This document shows positions 1 to 12,395 of a DNA stretch of 64,000 bases, one piece after another; position 1 is the first letter of the stretch; the number at the start of each line of letters is the position of its first letter. The notes beneath the pieces are model-generated. The model saw nothing but the letters and a program-made list of their open reading frames with translations, was not told the origin of the DNA and did no database searches. Location: positions 290,391,782-290,455,781 of the forward strand of contig OX465600.1 of NCBI GenBank assembly GCA_950022295.1, read 5' to 3'. Both the position numbers and the translations under genes were made by a program. Source of the DNA: Bromus sterilis (lineage: Eukaryota > Streptophyta > Magnoliopsida > Poales > Poaceae).

Positions 1-1279
1 CATCAATCATCAACAGTCTTTGGCCAACATAGTTCCATTTCATTCCGTCATCAAGTATGGAGGGAAAGTGCAAGTTTTTATAAATTGTGAACAAGTGAGA
101 ACTGGGCATTCTCCAGACCGGCCTTGGCCTACAAAGTTTGACTATATTAAACTTTGTCAAGTTGTAAAACACTTTTAGCATGGAAGATATTGATTGCCCC
201 TAACGCTCTATGAGCTTGTACAAATACAAAAAGAGAAATGCATTTGAATTGTTTTGACATGGTACAAGAAAGTCTTCGTTAGGATGGCTGGTAAATAGCA
301 TATATAGGAAGGTGTGGTGGACTCATATGGCGTAACTGGTTTCAAGGATTTGGGATGCACAAGCAGTCAGTCCGCTTAGTATAGGTGAATGCTAAAAAAG
401 ACGGGGAATCGACAAACTAGAGAGCAATAACGGTCATAATCATGTAGAGCGACAAAGTAACATTACATCGGGCATGAAAGTGATATAACTACCCTGAAAT
501 AAAAATATCATCAAGGCTTGACATACTTCTAGTCATAAACATGTGTAAGCATGTGCCAAGTCAATCCAAGAATTCTCCGAAGGGAAATACCACTTTAATA
601 TGCCAAATGATGAACAGTACAATGGATGCAAACCATTTCAATAACATGTTATTCACTCCAGCTATTTGAGACTAGTCGCAAAGAAAACATGAACTACTGG
701 AAAAGCATTGTAAACATAGCACTATGTCGCTACAAGCTGGTCTCTAGATCATAAGTACATGCATATGTACAAAAGTAGAAACAAATAAAGTTCATACCGG
801 ATTTCCTTTTTGCATCCTTTCCGTGGATTTTCATCATTATTGCCTCGTCACTTGCATGATCGAACATAGAAAGATATAAGCAAGTGTAATTGCAAACATG
901 GACGTGAGCTGAACTCTTCAAACAAAGCAAACTAAAGAGAGAAATGTAATCTTTTTGGTTTTTCAAAGGTTAATCAGAAGAATAAGAAAGGAGAAATATT
1001 TTTGTTTTTTTTTTCAAATTAAGAAAGATCAAAGAAGAACAAGCAAAAAATCAGAAAAGATTAAAGAGAACACCATGGATGATACAATTAAAGGGCAGAA
1101 GGGTACGCACTCCCCGAAGCTTAGGCTTTTGGCCTAAGTTGGCTCGACTACTGCGGGTCTGTCGTCGTTTGGTAACGGCAGATGCCATGGGGATGGCTAA
1201 AGAGGGGGACAAACCGAGGTGAGTGTCGACAGTGACGGAATCGAGAGTGGGGACAAGCACAGTGAGACACCGCGATATA

Positions 1280-1514
1280 CCCAGGTTCGGGGCTCTCCGT
1301 AGAGATAACACCCCTAGTCCTGCCGAGCTAGCTATAAGCAATAACTATGGCTACAATGAATTCTCCTTGACATGTATGAGAGGAAGGAGAAGAGGGATCT
1401 AGGCACAACTCTCTCCTTTCTCTCTTTGGTGGGTGAAGGTGTAGTAAATGCAGTCGTCATAGCTAGCTCGGCAGGATTAGGGGTTTTATCTCTACGGAGA
1501 ACCCCGAATCTGGG
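1280..1514. repeat. Inverted repeat, two 56-bp arms
   Basis: The left arm 1280-1335 (starting CCCAGGTTCGGGG, ending GAGCTAGCTAT) is the reverse complement of 1459-1514 with four mismatches by eye. The loop is about 123 bases and contains a purine-rich GAGAGGAAGGAGAAGAGGG stretch. A transcript would fold into a long hairpin. It lies inside retroelement internal sequence and is not bounded by an obvious target duplication. It may be a foldback remnant or a duplicated leader segment of another element. Confidence 0.75.
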
Positions 1515-1606
1515 TACCTCTCCGTGTGCTTGTTCCTAGACCCGTTCCGGAGCACCGTCGCATGCGCATTGTTCCCCCACTTTATCCATCCTATGGCATC
1601 TTCCGT

Positions 1607-2134
1607 TCACATATCAACGACAGGGACCCAGGGGCTCCCTCCAGCTCCGGAATAGTTGTATCTCCAAGGATCGTACTGGTCAGCTGGTGCAGAGAATGAC
1701 ATCATGTCGTCCTCTTAGGTGCAAGGCTCCGCGCTCCAAGAAGAAGACTCCTCGCCCCACCGGGCAATGGGTTCCTGCTAGGGAGGCGGAATCTTCTCTG
1801 TCTCCTCTTCCTCGGGAATGACCCCCTCCATGGGGTTATGGAGCTGTTGCTGAACCACGAACTCGTCCAGCTGAGTCGAGGTGAAGGACCATCCATTCCT
1901 GCTAGTAAAATCAAACAAAAGTGGTGCAGGTATACTGATCTCACGAGTAGTGGTTTCTCCAAACTTCATCATGTAAAAAAGTTTATCAAAATCAGAGGTC
2001 CTAGTAACAAATGCATGCCTCTTCATAGGTTTAAGATCAAAGCGTAAGAATAGAAGAGGGTGATCATTTGCACGTACAACTCGGTGAAGATGCTCAGAAA
2101 TAAGCATGTCATAAATTCCACCATAGTGGGGACC
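1607..2134 (-). pseudogene. Truncated retroelement ORF of unknown function
   Basis: A minus-strand frame enters at the LTR boundary (2134) and is open to an in-frame TAG at 1778-1780. The same frame continues past it, with another stop at 1715-1717, to a TGA at 1607-1609. The first part has a plausible folded-protein composition (mixed hydrophobic and charged, with the motif APLLFDF and an acidic tail EEEETEK); the tail is rich in Pro, Gly and Trp. I do not recognise the family with confidence. Position and lineage suggest the extra ORF found in Athila-like Gypsy elements. The N-terminal half is cut away by the family-A element inserted at 2135; a possible upstream piece is at 12396-12577. 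Confidence 0.45.
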
Positions 2135-3726
2135 TGATGTCTTCTCGCCCCTCGTTGGTTACCCAAAGTGGAAGGTTGAGATGTAGACATCAACAAATTT
2201 CCCTCGGTGAAGATACCAAGGTTTGTCTCTAGTAGGACTCCGGCAACGACAGGAAGGTGACAACGGCGCCAGCAATTAGGCGGTTGACGTGGACCTGCAC
2301 ACACAATAGATAACTTTTCTCCCAATGAGTACAGAGAGGGTGTCAATCCCTCCGGCCTTTTTGTTTACAAAGAATAAAACGCACGGGAATAATGATAGCG
2401 ATAGCAACAGAAAAGGAAATAAAGCAGAAAATAAATAGCGAGTGTAAACAGTGGTGGAAATATGAACCGGGGTCCCATGATATTCACTAGTGATGTCTCA
2501 CTCACAAAATACGATAAAATAGCCAAGCAAGGTAAACTAATTACAGCTGGGCAATTGACAGGATTACGTGCGCAAACCAATGCTAACTATGCTACAAAGA
2601 AAGGAAGAGGCTCAAAAGCTTGGGCGGTACGCCAAGACAAGTAGACCAAAATCCATCTGAATCTACCTACTAATCATCCATCTTGAGATATCTATCCAGA
2701 ACATCTTGCTGGTATTAAGTAGATAATCCCACCCAAAGTGTAAACTCAAAGCAACAGACAACTGCATTAAAGAACTTTGCATAAAGTAAACAATCCTTGC
2801 ACCCGCAAGTACAAGCACCGTTGTTTTCTCCCTTGTGGAAAAAGCACATCCCCTAGACTCATGTTTCTGCCACTCAAGCTAGTCATCAGGGGGCATGAAC
2901 CCACAATCATGCATAACGCTCCCTCTTGGAGTCACTACCTACTACTTGGCCAAAGCAATAAACAGCAACGGAGAACATGCAAGAATTACTCAAGAACATA
3001 AATATAAAAGAGGAGAATCAAATATATTACTCAAACACAATCTGAACATAGTCTCATAATCCATCAGATCCCAGCAAACTCAGCATAGCAATAGCAGAAA
3101 GATTACATATGTGCCTCGATTATGTAGGGCAGCTCACGAGGTCTAAACCATGAAGAACAAAGAGGGGAAGAGAACATCACATAGCTACTGATCATGGACC
3201 CATGGTCCAAGGTGGACTACTCACGGTTCATCCGGGAAGCATCCATGGTGGTGGAGAAGCTCCCGGAGGTGGTTCCTCCATCCGTCGGGGTGCCCGGAAG
3301 AAGGCTCCTGGTGCTCCCGATCTTGGAAGCGCTGAGGCGGCGGAACAGACGAGAGATCGCGAAAAAGGGTTTTGTCCTCGAGGGTTTCGGGACGAGAAGG
3401 ATATATAGGCGAAGTGGGGTAGCCAGAGTTGGACCAGACGCCTGGGCCACCCCTGGCTCCCCTCTGGCCCCACTTGGGCTCTTACCTAAGCTTCCTGCAT
3501 GCTGATTTTTCCTATATTTTTCCCGGAATTTTTCTGGCACTTTAAGTAATGGGAAAACCTGAAATACAAAAACAGTAGAAAACAGGAACTGGCACTGGGG
3601 TGCACTGAGTTAATAGTATAGTCCAAATATGATCAAAAGTGTATGGAAGTGCATCAATATCATAGCAATATCACACAAAAGATGCATGGAGCAAGCAGAA
3701 ATTATAGATACGTTTTGGACGTATCA
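2135..3726 (-). repeat. 3' LTR of family-A element
   Basis: It runs from TGATGTCTTCTCGCC to TTTTGGACGTATCA on the plus strand (sense start TGATACGTCC). The length is 1592 bp, the fullest family-A LTR in the window. It contains a GC-rich block (about 3190-3480) near the sense 5' side. The same family recurs at 11578-12395, 33198-33547, 33548-35848, 36902-37125, 37126-37596 and 49870-50708. It includes a primer-site-like stretch CAACGGCGCCAG near 2263. Confidence 0.85.
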
Positions 3727-3742
3727 ACATCCCCAAGCTTAA
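3727..3742 (-). other. Polypurine tract of family-A element
   Basis: Immediately inside the 3' LTR the sense strand reads AAGCTTGGGGATGT, the expected plus-strand primer position. The same sequence follows the family-A LTR ends at 35849 and 50709, which fixes the LTR boundary in three copies. Confidence 0.75.
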
Positions 3743-4968
3743 TTCCTGCTCGTCCGCGAGTAGGTAAATGATAACAAGCATAATTTCTGTGGTGACATGC
3801 GCCCAATCATATAAGAACTTTTAAGTAAAGCAATCAAGGCATGTAATTCAATTCAATTCATAACAGGAAAGAGTCTATATTAGCATTGAAACAAGCAACA
3901 TAAGAACATGAAGGTGCAAGAGCTCTCGCTGTCCGTGACTCGAATATCTCCAAATGGTGTTTGCGTGCAAGAAAGGGGATAGGGATATACGAGAGAGTAA
4001 AACATAGTTTTTATTGTTGAGAACTTAATCTACTAAAGTTTCACACTTGGTGTTCTTTGGAATCTTATCTTGACTCATCCCCAGACCACTAGCCAGGTAC
4101 AAGTCAAAATGATCCACTCCCTTTCGATATTTTGAGCACTCATGCAATGGATGAGCGTAACCAAGAAAGTTGACACTTAGGATGGCAAAGAGAGAAAAAT
4201 GATGGAGGAGGAAGACAAAAAATGTGTGAAAGGCTCACATCAATGAGGACAATCATAGGAGAGAGAAAGCCAAATGATATATATGATGTGAGGAGTAGGG
4301 ATTGCCATTCAACGGATGCACATATGAGCTAAGGTAAGCTCTCCAATGGAACTAGTGGGGGTGCATCCAACTTGCTTGCTCAAGAAGACCTAGACCTCAT
4401 TTGAGGAGGCTCATCATTGGAATATACAAGCCAAGTTCAATAGTGTGAAGGTCCCCACATAGCTATATGCATGAATGATAATCTCTATGGATTACAAGAA
4501 ATAAGATGGAGTACGAGTGTGGATCTCTCAAAAGGAATAGTAGTGTGCCCCCTTCTCTCTTTTTATTTCTTTTTCTCTTTTTTCTATTGTTTTGTATTTT
4601 TTTTGGTGGCCTTAATGGCTCTTTCTATTTAACTCTCATTTTTCCTCTTTGGGATCTTTTGATTTTGTCATCTTTGGGATCTTTTCCTCACTTTAGGGGC
4701 AACACTCTATATATTACAAGAAGTATGAAAGATATTTCACACTTTACAAAATTACTCAACATAAAGAAAATGAAACTATCATGAAGTATGAAAATGTATG
4801 CCTCTGCCAGTGTAGCAGGATATGCAATGATACTAGCGCGTCATGTAGCAATGATTAGGGCAAGGCCCAACTAGCATGCGGCTCATCGATCAAGCAAAAG
4901 CAAGTATGATATGAAGATCAAGTAATGAGAAGGTGGATGTTGCATGGCAATGTATCTCGGAAAGGCTA
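3743..4968 (-). other. Family-A internal non-coding region, part 1
   Basis: No gene is seen. The sequence is shared with 35849-36900 and 50709-51950 (same order of landmarks: the TTGCGTGCAAGAA motif, the pyrimidine-rich T/C stretch at about 4540-4680, and GCCTCTGCCAGTGTAGCAG). It ends with the target site GGCTA (4964-4968) of the solo LTR that follows. Confidence 0.75.
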
Positions 4969-7900
4969 TGTCACAACCCTAATTTTGGTATGTGCTTTTT
5001 ATTTCTAGAAATAAGGCATCATGTATAAATTTCTTTATTTAATAATTGGGGATTTGGAAAAGCCTCAAAAGAATTTAAATAAATGGCCAAACAAAAATCT
5101 TTTTCCAAAAATCTTCTGAACTTTTTAAAAATCTCTATAAATGGGCATGATCACATTTCATGTGTTGTGGGTCCCATGCCATGCTCATGGATTTTCGAAA
5201 AATTCCAAAAGTTCCTTTGGAAATTAAATAATATCCATATTTGAATTGGATTCAAATATTTTGAAATCCAAAATTCCTGAAAACTTGGTACTGACTTTAT
5301 ATAAGTCAGGTAAGTCCATATAAAATATTTCAGGGATTTATAAAATGATTTGATATATAAATCAAATCAAACAAACAAAACAGAAAACAAATAAAAAGAA
5401 AAAGAAAGAAAAGGGGCAAAGTCACTTACCCTCCGGCCCACCTGGCCCAAGCGCAGCAGAAGGCGGCCCAGCTTGCCAGGGGCAGGGGCGTCTTCAACCT
5501 CTGCCTTCTGGAAGAAGCGTGGAGCGCATGCCCGCCGCGGCATGCCACGTCCTGCTTGCTTGAGGGGCTCCCCATCCCCTACACTTCGCCAAGAGAACCC
5601 CCTGGGCGCCCTCTCCATTTCCCCTCTCTCTCCCAGGCCCTCCCCCTCTGAAACTCGCCGTTCCCGCGTAACCCGAAGCTCACCGCCGGCCACCCCCTGC
5701 GAGAAGACGCGGCCATCGAGCTCCCCACGCCAAACCGAGATGTCCAGCAGGTGCGCGACGACGAGCAGCATCTCTAGGTTGAAGATCCCGAGCGCGGGAG
5801 CTTCGTAGAAGACGCCCGCATCACCTTTCTTCTCCGGCCACCGTGGCACGACTCCGGCAGATTCGCCGCCACCACAACTCCTTCGTCGCTCCCGGCCTCT
5901 CCAGCACAACCAGGGTGAGCAGGCAACCCGATTACCCCCCTCTTAGTGCTTCCCTTTGTTCCTCTATCGCTGTTCCGACGAAGCCGTGCGCCGGCCGCCG
6001 CGAAGCTTCTCCCCGCAATGGATTCTGGCACCCCCTAGCTCCCTGTGATGCAGCGCTCGATGCGGAAGAGTGGGGGCTACCCCCTGGTAGCTTCCCCACC
6101 TTCTCCCGTGGCCGGAGAGCCCAGCATCAGAGGTCGCCGCCGCCTCCAGAGCTCGCCGCCGGCCTCCTCTCCGGCGAGTCCCACCTGCCAGGGTAATTAG
6201 GGGGCTAACCCCCCTGTTTAGTTTGGCCTAAGCCACTAACAGGTGGGGCCAGCCCCCCTAAATAAATTAAATTTTAATTCAACAGAGTTTTAAAATCTGT
6301 TCCACTGAAACTGGGGCCCCACTGGTCAGTCCCCCTAGTGACGTCAGCATTGCATCAGCATGATGCAATAACTCTTTTCTCTGTTTAATTTAATTCCAGG
6401 AAAATCCAGAAATTGTGTAAATCTTCAGAAATTCATAGAAAAATATTTGTAACTCCAAATCAAAAGTGTTATATATGAAAAATCATCAGAAAAATGCAAG
6501 GATTCCAAATATCATATTTTCATAGATTAAAAACACATCTGTGATGATGGACCAGTAGCATTTAGATATTTGGGTTATTTGGAATAATTCAAAATAAATG
6601 TTTAAATCATTTCAATTTAAACCTTTGTAATGCCAACCTTATTACTTGCACATCAGAGGCATATCATACACATGACAACATGGTTTACCATATCCAAACA
6701 TTAGCAAATGCAACTTGGGATAATTTGAACAACATTTGGACTTTGAATTTGAATTCCTTTTTCAAATCAACTTCAATTAACTTGTTGCAAACTGAGCATA
6801 GGTCACATCAGTACCATGCCATGATTCATTTCTTGAATGTGCATTGCAATGTGATGTTTACATTATTGTTGTCTCGGTGTTTGTTTCTTCTCGATAGATC
6901 CATCGCCGGACGTAGTTCCTGTTTTCTCCGAAGAGTGGCAACCCCGAGTCTCGACAATTAAGGCAAGCAAACCCCATTGATCATATCAATATAAACCCAT
7001 TTTCCCTCTTGTTCTCTTATGCATGATTAGGTGATTCACATGTTACCGTTCTACCGCTAGTTGAACCCATCCTTTGCATGACCTATCCTTGCTGCCAAAG
7101 TATTAAGTAAACCTCAACCTAGCAGATACAAGATTGTTTGTGTTCATCATGTGGCCCTTCATCCATGTTATGCTATGCCATGCTAGAGTTGTTTGCAATG
7201 AAGATGATCCATCTGGGTGATGTATCGGGATGGTAGTGAACAATGCAACATGAAGGTAATGTGTTGGTGAAGTCACCCTAACAAAGGTGAACAATGAGAG
7301 GATGTGTAGGAGTACACAGTGGTTTGTCTCATTTACACTGCCCTAGGCCCCGAGTTCTCGTGTTGTGATCCAAGACAAGAGTACTTCCACATGCAGGGCT
7401 ATGGACCCCGTTTGGCCTACTAACTCACCCCGATTATGGTCCAGGATTCGCATGGGTTATTGCTTCTTCGATTTGATTTTGTGCCGGAGTGGGAGGAGAT
7501 GCACGGTTACTTTGCAGCATGGTTTTAGTCAAGCTTGTCGGACCGTCCATACATCGTCTGGGTACTGAATGGAAACCCCGGCCGGATTTCTGATTGGGGT
7601 ACATACTCAGATAGGCGATCCTCTAGACTAGAGTTGGAGCCGTGAGGTAAGTGCCTTGGTGTTTAACCTCGTCCGACATCCGCTTGAAGGATGACGAGTC
7701 ACGGGCAGTAAGTGATGACACGTGTGTGAAGCGTACACCCCTACAGGGTAATGATCTATTCGAGTCGTGTCCGCGGTTATGGACTACTTGGAGATCTTTA
7801 CTTGATTATTAGACAACTTAAATGGATACTCTAAAATTGCCAAGATATGTGTGAGTGCTTTGGGTTGCTTCCTCTTGGGGAAGTCGAGGAAGGATCCATG

Positions 7901-8915
7901 GTGGTGTATTGATGTGGTGATCAAGATTAGATGGACTCGAGTGCGCTTCTCATCTCAACTCTATGTAGTCGTATTACAGGATAGCCAAGTCAAAGCTTTC
8001 TCAATTACAACCCCACTTGCCTTTACCTTGATACCTGAGCATGATTAGTATAGTTCTGATGTAAGTCTTGCTGAGTATGACTTTTTACTCACGTTTGCTT
8101 ATTCTATGTTTTAGAGAGGAGACCACTGACCCTGATGGTGGCCTCTACCTCGAGCTCGACGCCGACTAAGTCGTATAGTTCCAGACAGCAGCCTGGTTCC
8201 TTTGGAGGTTCGTTGTATTTTCTTCAAGCTTCTTAAGCCATTTGTTAACCTTGTCTTTACTAAGACATAAATTGCTTCCGTTGTTGCTTGATGTAATGTT
8301 GGATCACGGTCATGTGATCTTTGCTTGTAATACAACTACTATGTCTGCTCAGTTTAGCAGATGCAATAAAGTCTATGAGTTTGTAGAGTTCATGTTGTGT
8401 TACCTGCTGTTATACACTTGGCATGCATGCTGCGTGTATGTTTATATCGTGCATGTCATGTGTGGGGTTCGATACCTTAGTTGTGCTCTCGCCGGCGGTT
8501 TTTCTTACACCAAGTGGCCCTGAGATGTGCGCAGCTTGGGGCATCGCGATGCGATTGCTCGTGACTCCGTCACGTGGCACACTTCGTTGTACGATCGAGC
8601 CCGCCCGAGACCCCGACTAAGAGATCGGGCTGGAGTATGTTTATGTAAGTGTTATGATTCAATCGATAATATGGTTGAGGTGACTTGTCTATGAGTATGG
8701 GATTTCACCACCCATAATCATTTAGACTTGTGAGAAGACGATGAGGACCCATCTCAGTTGATCATCCGGGACTGTATGGGATGCCCCTCACGTTCGAGCT
8801 TTCCGAGAGTGTCTTGTACTTGGCCTTGTCTGCTTAGACAAGTGGGTATGGCTCTCGGCTCTCCATATGATTGATTTGTGACTGGAAATACATATGCAAA
8901 TTCCGAGTCCCGACA
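4969..8915 (+). mobile_element. Solo LTR of long-LTR Tekay-like chromovirus (copy 1)
   Basis: A single LTR runs from TGTCACAACCC to GAGTCCCGACA, 3947 bp, flanked by a perfect 5-bp duplication GGCTA (4964-4968 and 8916-8920). It is the plus-orientation counterpart of the LTRs at 37597-41542 and 46474-49869: the block around 8040-8620 is recognisably the reverse complement of 28000-28440. There is no internal region, primer site or second LTR, so LTR-LTR recombination has removed the body. A GC-rich block lies at about 5430-6200. Long reading frames in it are not convincing genes. Confidence 0.92.
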
Positions 8916-10595
8916 GGCTATGGAAATTCCTTGATAGGTAGGTATGGTGGCTGTTTTGAGGAAGGATATAATGAGACTTATGATGACAGAGCGTATCGTG
9001 CCAAGTATTTTGCACCGGCGAAGTATGTGCCAACTCTCGAGGTGAGAAAGGGAAATGCACGGTACCGGAGAGGCTAGAAAAATATGTCTAGGTGGAAGTG
9101 TCAACTTTCGAATACTCACATTAGTCCGAAGAACTCATGGACTTATTATCGGTAACTCTCAATCTAATTAGGAGGTTCACAAAGAGACAAGTACCCCGAG
9201 GAGGAGTGTATGGGGGTTTGGTTATCCTTGCGCATCCTTGACTCATGGTACGTGAGTGTACTCTAATATTCGATCCCTCCAAAGATTAGTGATCCATCTA
9301 GTAGCTAAAGTTCTCAACGAATTTTGTAGGTTTTTCGAAAATAAGCACGGATTGCCCAAAATACGACATCTATCACTAATAGTCTAAAGCTCTTGATACC
9401 AAAAGTTCAAACATTACTCATGGTAATACCTCAAAACTATTGCAAGTTACTACTACAATTGAATAGCAACCTCAATTACCTACTTCAAGTCAAGACACAC
9501 AACTCAGTGCAACAGGCAAACTCTGTAAACAAGATAAACATGAAAACTCAAGAGAGTTCCAGAAACAAACTAAACAAAAGCTCTGAAAAATATAAGCATG
9601 AAAACTAAGAGCTAAACATGACAGCAGCTACGAAAAAGATAAAGAACACACACAACAAAGATAAGCATGAAAATCATATGTTGTGTTCTAGGGTGAAGTG
9701 GAGCGTGTTTCTCTCCCACACAAAGAAAGCTGGGTTCTAACTTCTTATGAACAGCAAGAAAGATAAATAAAACTAAAAAGGAAATAAAGAACAAGACGCT
9801 CCAAGCATAGCACATAACGCATGAAGTGATAAAAATATAGTGGAACGAAAGACGAACTGATAATTGTTGATGGAGAAGGGGATGCATGGGGGCATCCGAA
9901 AGCTTAGATGCTTGAGTCCTCTTGAATATTTATTGGGGGTGCACGGGGGCATCCCCAAGCTTGAGCGTTTGACCCCCCTGAATCTTCGTTTATCATCTTC
10001 CCTCGCACACTTGAAAACTCCTTTCATACATAACTCATCATAATCTGATTAGCGAGGATAGTACCCACAATAAAATAATTTTTCTCTACTGGAAATAAGG
10101 ATATTCTTGAAGATCTACTGTTTATCAAGATCGCCAAAAAAATTTTGCAAAGAAAAAGCAAGCTTAAGGTTTGCAAAACGAAGAAAAGGTAAAGCAGGAC
10201 AGAATCTATGAAAAACAGACCAGCAGGTAGTAAATAATTTTTTTGGGGCACTTCTGCAACTCAAATAAAAACAACTCAAAACATACGTTCGAAAGCCAAT
10301 TATATAGAGCATGCTGTCAAAAAAATTCAGATCAAAAAGATTATTTGGTGATTTTATTCGCATTTTTCTGTCCAAGGACAGAATCTGTTTTCTGGGCAGC
10401 ACGTCACAACTTTTGAACTTTCTTGCAATCGGAGGCTAAACTTGGCACAAAGATGAAAAGTAAAGATACAATGATGTTGCTACTGTAGTAACAAACATCA
10501 AGACACAACAACAGCAAAATAAACCTAATTCGTTGTGGGCTGCCTCCCAAAAGCGCTTTCTTTTATGCCTTTAAGCTAGGCATGATGCAAAAAGA
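8916..10595 (-). other. Family-A internal non-coding region, part 2
   Basis: This resumes the family-A body after the solo LTR, starting with the second GGCTA copy. It aligns by eye with 51970-52140 and 62680-63570 and with 27363-27556 plus 31387-32600, sharing landmarks such as GGAGGTTCACAAAGAGACAAG and the tract around GGGGGCATCCCCAAGCTTGAG. No reading frame here looks protein-like. Confidence 0.7.
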
Positions 10596-11410
10596 TCAAG
10601 TTGTATCAATTAAACCATCATCAAGATTATCAAAAATCTCTTCAATAGTACAACAATTCTTAAGAGGACTTTCAAATAAAGTCCTAATAAATATACTTCT
10701 AGGGGTAAAAGCAAAAGGCGGAATATCAATTGGAGTTTCATTTATTCTAAAGAGAGGTATCTCTTGCAAAGTCTTCACAGTTTCAACCCCTTTGGCAATA
10801 GATGGATTATTTTTGAAATGAGGAGCCTTTGGAACGTAAACGAATTTAGGTTCCTTCTTTGCCGGAGTTTCTACCTTTTTGGTTTTGATTGAGGAGAAAG
10901 TAGTTCCTAGAGTGTCAATGATTTCCTCAATCTTATCTATCCTAGAAGGATCCAAGTCATGGGATTTGATGGTCTCCAGGGTTTTGAAAATTTTATGCAT
11001 GGAGCTATCGAGTCTATTCAAATTCCCTTGAATCTTACGATCCAACTCACTTATCTTATTAATGCTTGGCATCTCTAGCTCTATCTTTTCAAGTTTTTTC
11101 ATAATGTGAGCTAGGGTAATGTCCTCTTGAATGCTAGCAACAGGGGGGTTTCCAACAAGATTTTCCATAATACTAAGAGCTTCCCAAACTGGGACTTCTA
11201 GGAAATTCCCATTGATAGCAGTATCTAGAATAAACCTATTCCAAGAATTAATTCCAACATAAAATTTCCTAAGTAGGATAGTAGTGGATTGCTTCTTGGT
11301 GGATTTTTTTCAGAATCATTAATTCTATACCAGGCATCTTTCAAAATTTGACCACCTCTTTGTTTAAAGGTGAGCACTTCTGCTTCACCAAAGGCAAAAG
11401 GACCAGACAT
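10596..11410 (-). pseudogene. Short gag-like ORF of family-A element
   Basis: It begins with an ATG at 11410 shortly downstream of the primer site, as expected for gag. The first segment has the motif LTFKQRGGQILKDAWYRI, which resembles the retrotransposon gag core (pattern of Leu/Phe, a basic residue, then Trp) of Athila-type elements. A run of seven A on the sense strand near 11304-11313 shifts the frame; the second frame continues to 11168 and on to a stop at 10596. The C-terminal half is charged and probably coiled-coil, without zinc knuckle or protease. Total length is about 270 codons, much shorter than a complete Athila gag-pol. It is best read as a truncated, frameshifted gag of a non-autonomous element. 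Confidence 0.6.
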
Positions 11411-11548
11411 AATGACAACTACTAGAAAGGTAACTAATTTTTTGATTTTTGATAAGGGACACTAAAGCAAAAACTGAAAGGTAAACTAACAAGACTAAAA
11501 AGCAAAGATAAAAGATAGTGTGCAACTCCCCTATCTTGAAGAATGGAG

Positions 11549-11566
11549 TCCCCGGCAACGGCGCCA
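11549..11566 (-). other. Primer binding site, tRNA-Asp type
   Basis: The sense strand reads TGGCGCCGTTGCCGGGGA, a perfect match to the primer site known for tRNA-Asp in plant Gypsy elements. It lies 11 bases inside the 5' LTR, which establishes the element's minus orientation. Confidence 0.9.
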
Positions 11567-11577
11567 GAAATTAGCTT

Positions 11578-12395
11578 TGATGGCTTCTCGCCCTCGTTGG
11601 TTACCCAAAGTGGAAGGTTGAGATGTAGACAACAACAAATTTCCCTCGGTGAAGATACCAAGGTTTGTCTCCAGTAGGACTCCGACAACGACAGGAAGGT
11701 GACAACGGCACAAGAAATTAGGCAGTTGACGTGGACCTGCACACACAACAGATAACTTTTCTCCCAACGAGTACAAAGAGGTTGTCAATCCCTCCGGCCT
11801 TGTTTTTTACAAAGAATCAAACGCACGGGATAATAATGGTAGCGATAGCAACAGAAAAGGAAATAAAGCAGAAAATAAATAGCGAGTGTAAACAGTGGTG
11901 GAAATATGGACCGGGGTCCCATGATGTTCACTAGTTATGTCTCTCTCCCAAAAGACGATAAAATAGCCATGGAAGGTAAACAAATTACAGCTGGGCAATT
12001 GACATGATTATGTGCGCAAACCAATGCTAACTATGCTACAAAGAAAGGAAGAGGCTCAAAAGCTTGGTCCGTACGCCAAGACAAGTAGACCGAAATCCAT
12101 CTACATCTACCTACTAATTATCCACCTTGAGATATCTATCCAGAACATCTCGCTGGTATTAAGTTGTGAATCCCACCCAAAGTGTAAACTCAAAGCAACA
12201 GACAACTTTAAGTAATGGGAAAACCTGAAATACAAAAACAGAAGAAAACAGGAAATGGCACTGGGGTGCACTGAGTTAATAGGTTAGTCAAAATAGGATC
12301 AAAAGTTTATGGAAGTGCATCAATATCATAGCAAAATCATACAAAATATGCATGGAGCAAGAAGAAATTATAGATACGTTTTGGACGTATAATCA
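11578..12395 (-). repeat. 5' LTR of family-A element, internally deleted
   Basis: It starts TGATGGCTTCTCGCC next to the primer site and ends GGACGTATAATCA, where the usual end is GTATCA. Length is 818 bp against 1592 bp for its partner. Comparison shows one block missing: the partner's sequence from about 2763 to 3540 is absent, with the dinucleotide AC at both ends of the missing block. The rest aligns with few mismatches. Confidence 0.85.

Larger units (their letters stand above)
1..2134 (-). mobile_element. Internal (3') part of the family-B Gypsy element
   Basis: This stretch is interpreted as the distal internal region of the family-B element whose 5' LTR and gag lie at 13343-27362; a family-A element separates the two parts at 2135-12395. 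Support is that the boundary at 2134/2135 is an LTR start, that a minus-strand reading frame runs right up to it, and that another minus-strand frame ends at the opposite boundary (12396). From 1 to about 1270 I see AT-rich sequence with no convincing gene. A short minus-strand frame around 780-860 ends at a GT that could be a splice donor, but I cannot assign it. The 3' LTR of this element must lie left of the window. Confidence 0.5.
2135..12395 (-). mobile_element. Family-A Gypsy LTR retrotransposon (non-autonomous, with solo LTR inside)
   Basis: This is a minus-strand element with two LTRs of the same family: the 3' LTR at 2135-3726 and the 5' LTR at 11578-12395. A purine-rich tract lies inside the left LTR and a perfect tRNA-Asp-type primer site inside the right LTR. 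The internal region is mostly non-coding plus a short gag-like frame; no protease, reverse transcriptase or integrase is visible, so it must have moved with enzymes supplied in trans. A chromovirus solo LTR interrupts it at 4969-8915. The flanks (GGACC left, TTGTA right) do not match, so no target duplication is seen. The element may have been formed or reshaped by recombination between copies. I consider it related to the Triticeae WHAM/Sabrina-type group, but the name is unverified. Confidence 0.8.

Noticed and set aside
730..966. Minus-strand frame with an apparent GT donor near 802
   Set aside because: One short protein-like stretch only, no second exon or domain that I can support; not called as a gene.
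3194..3540. Overlapping 70-107-residue frames
   Set aside because: Inside the family-A LTR GC-rich block, overlapping on both strands; no protein family.
5367..6196. Long frames in both strands in the first solo LTR
   Set aside because: GC-rich LTR block lacking stops by composition; not conserved with the other LTR copies as protein.
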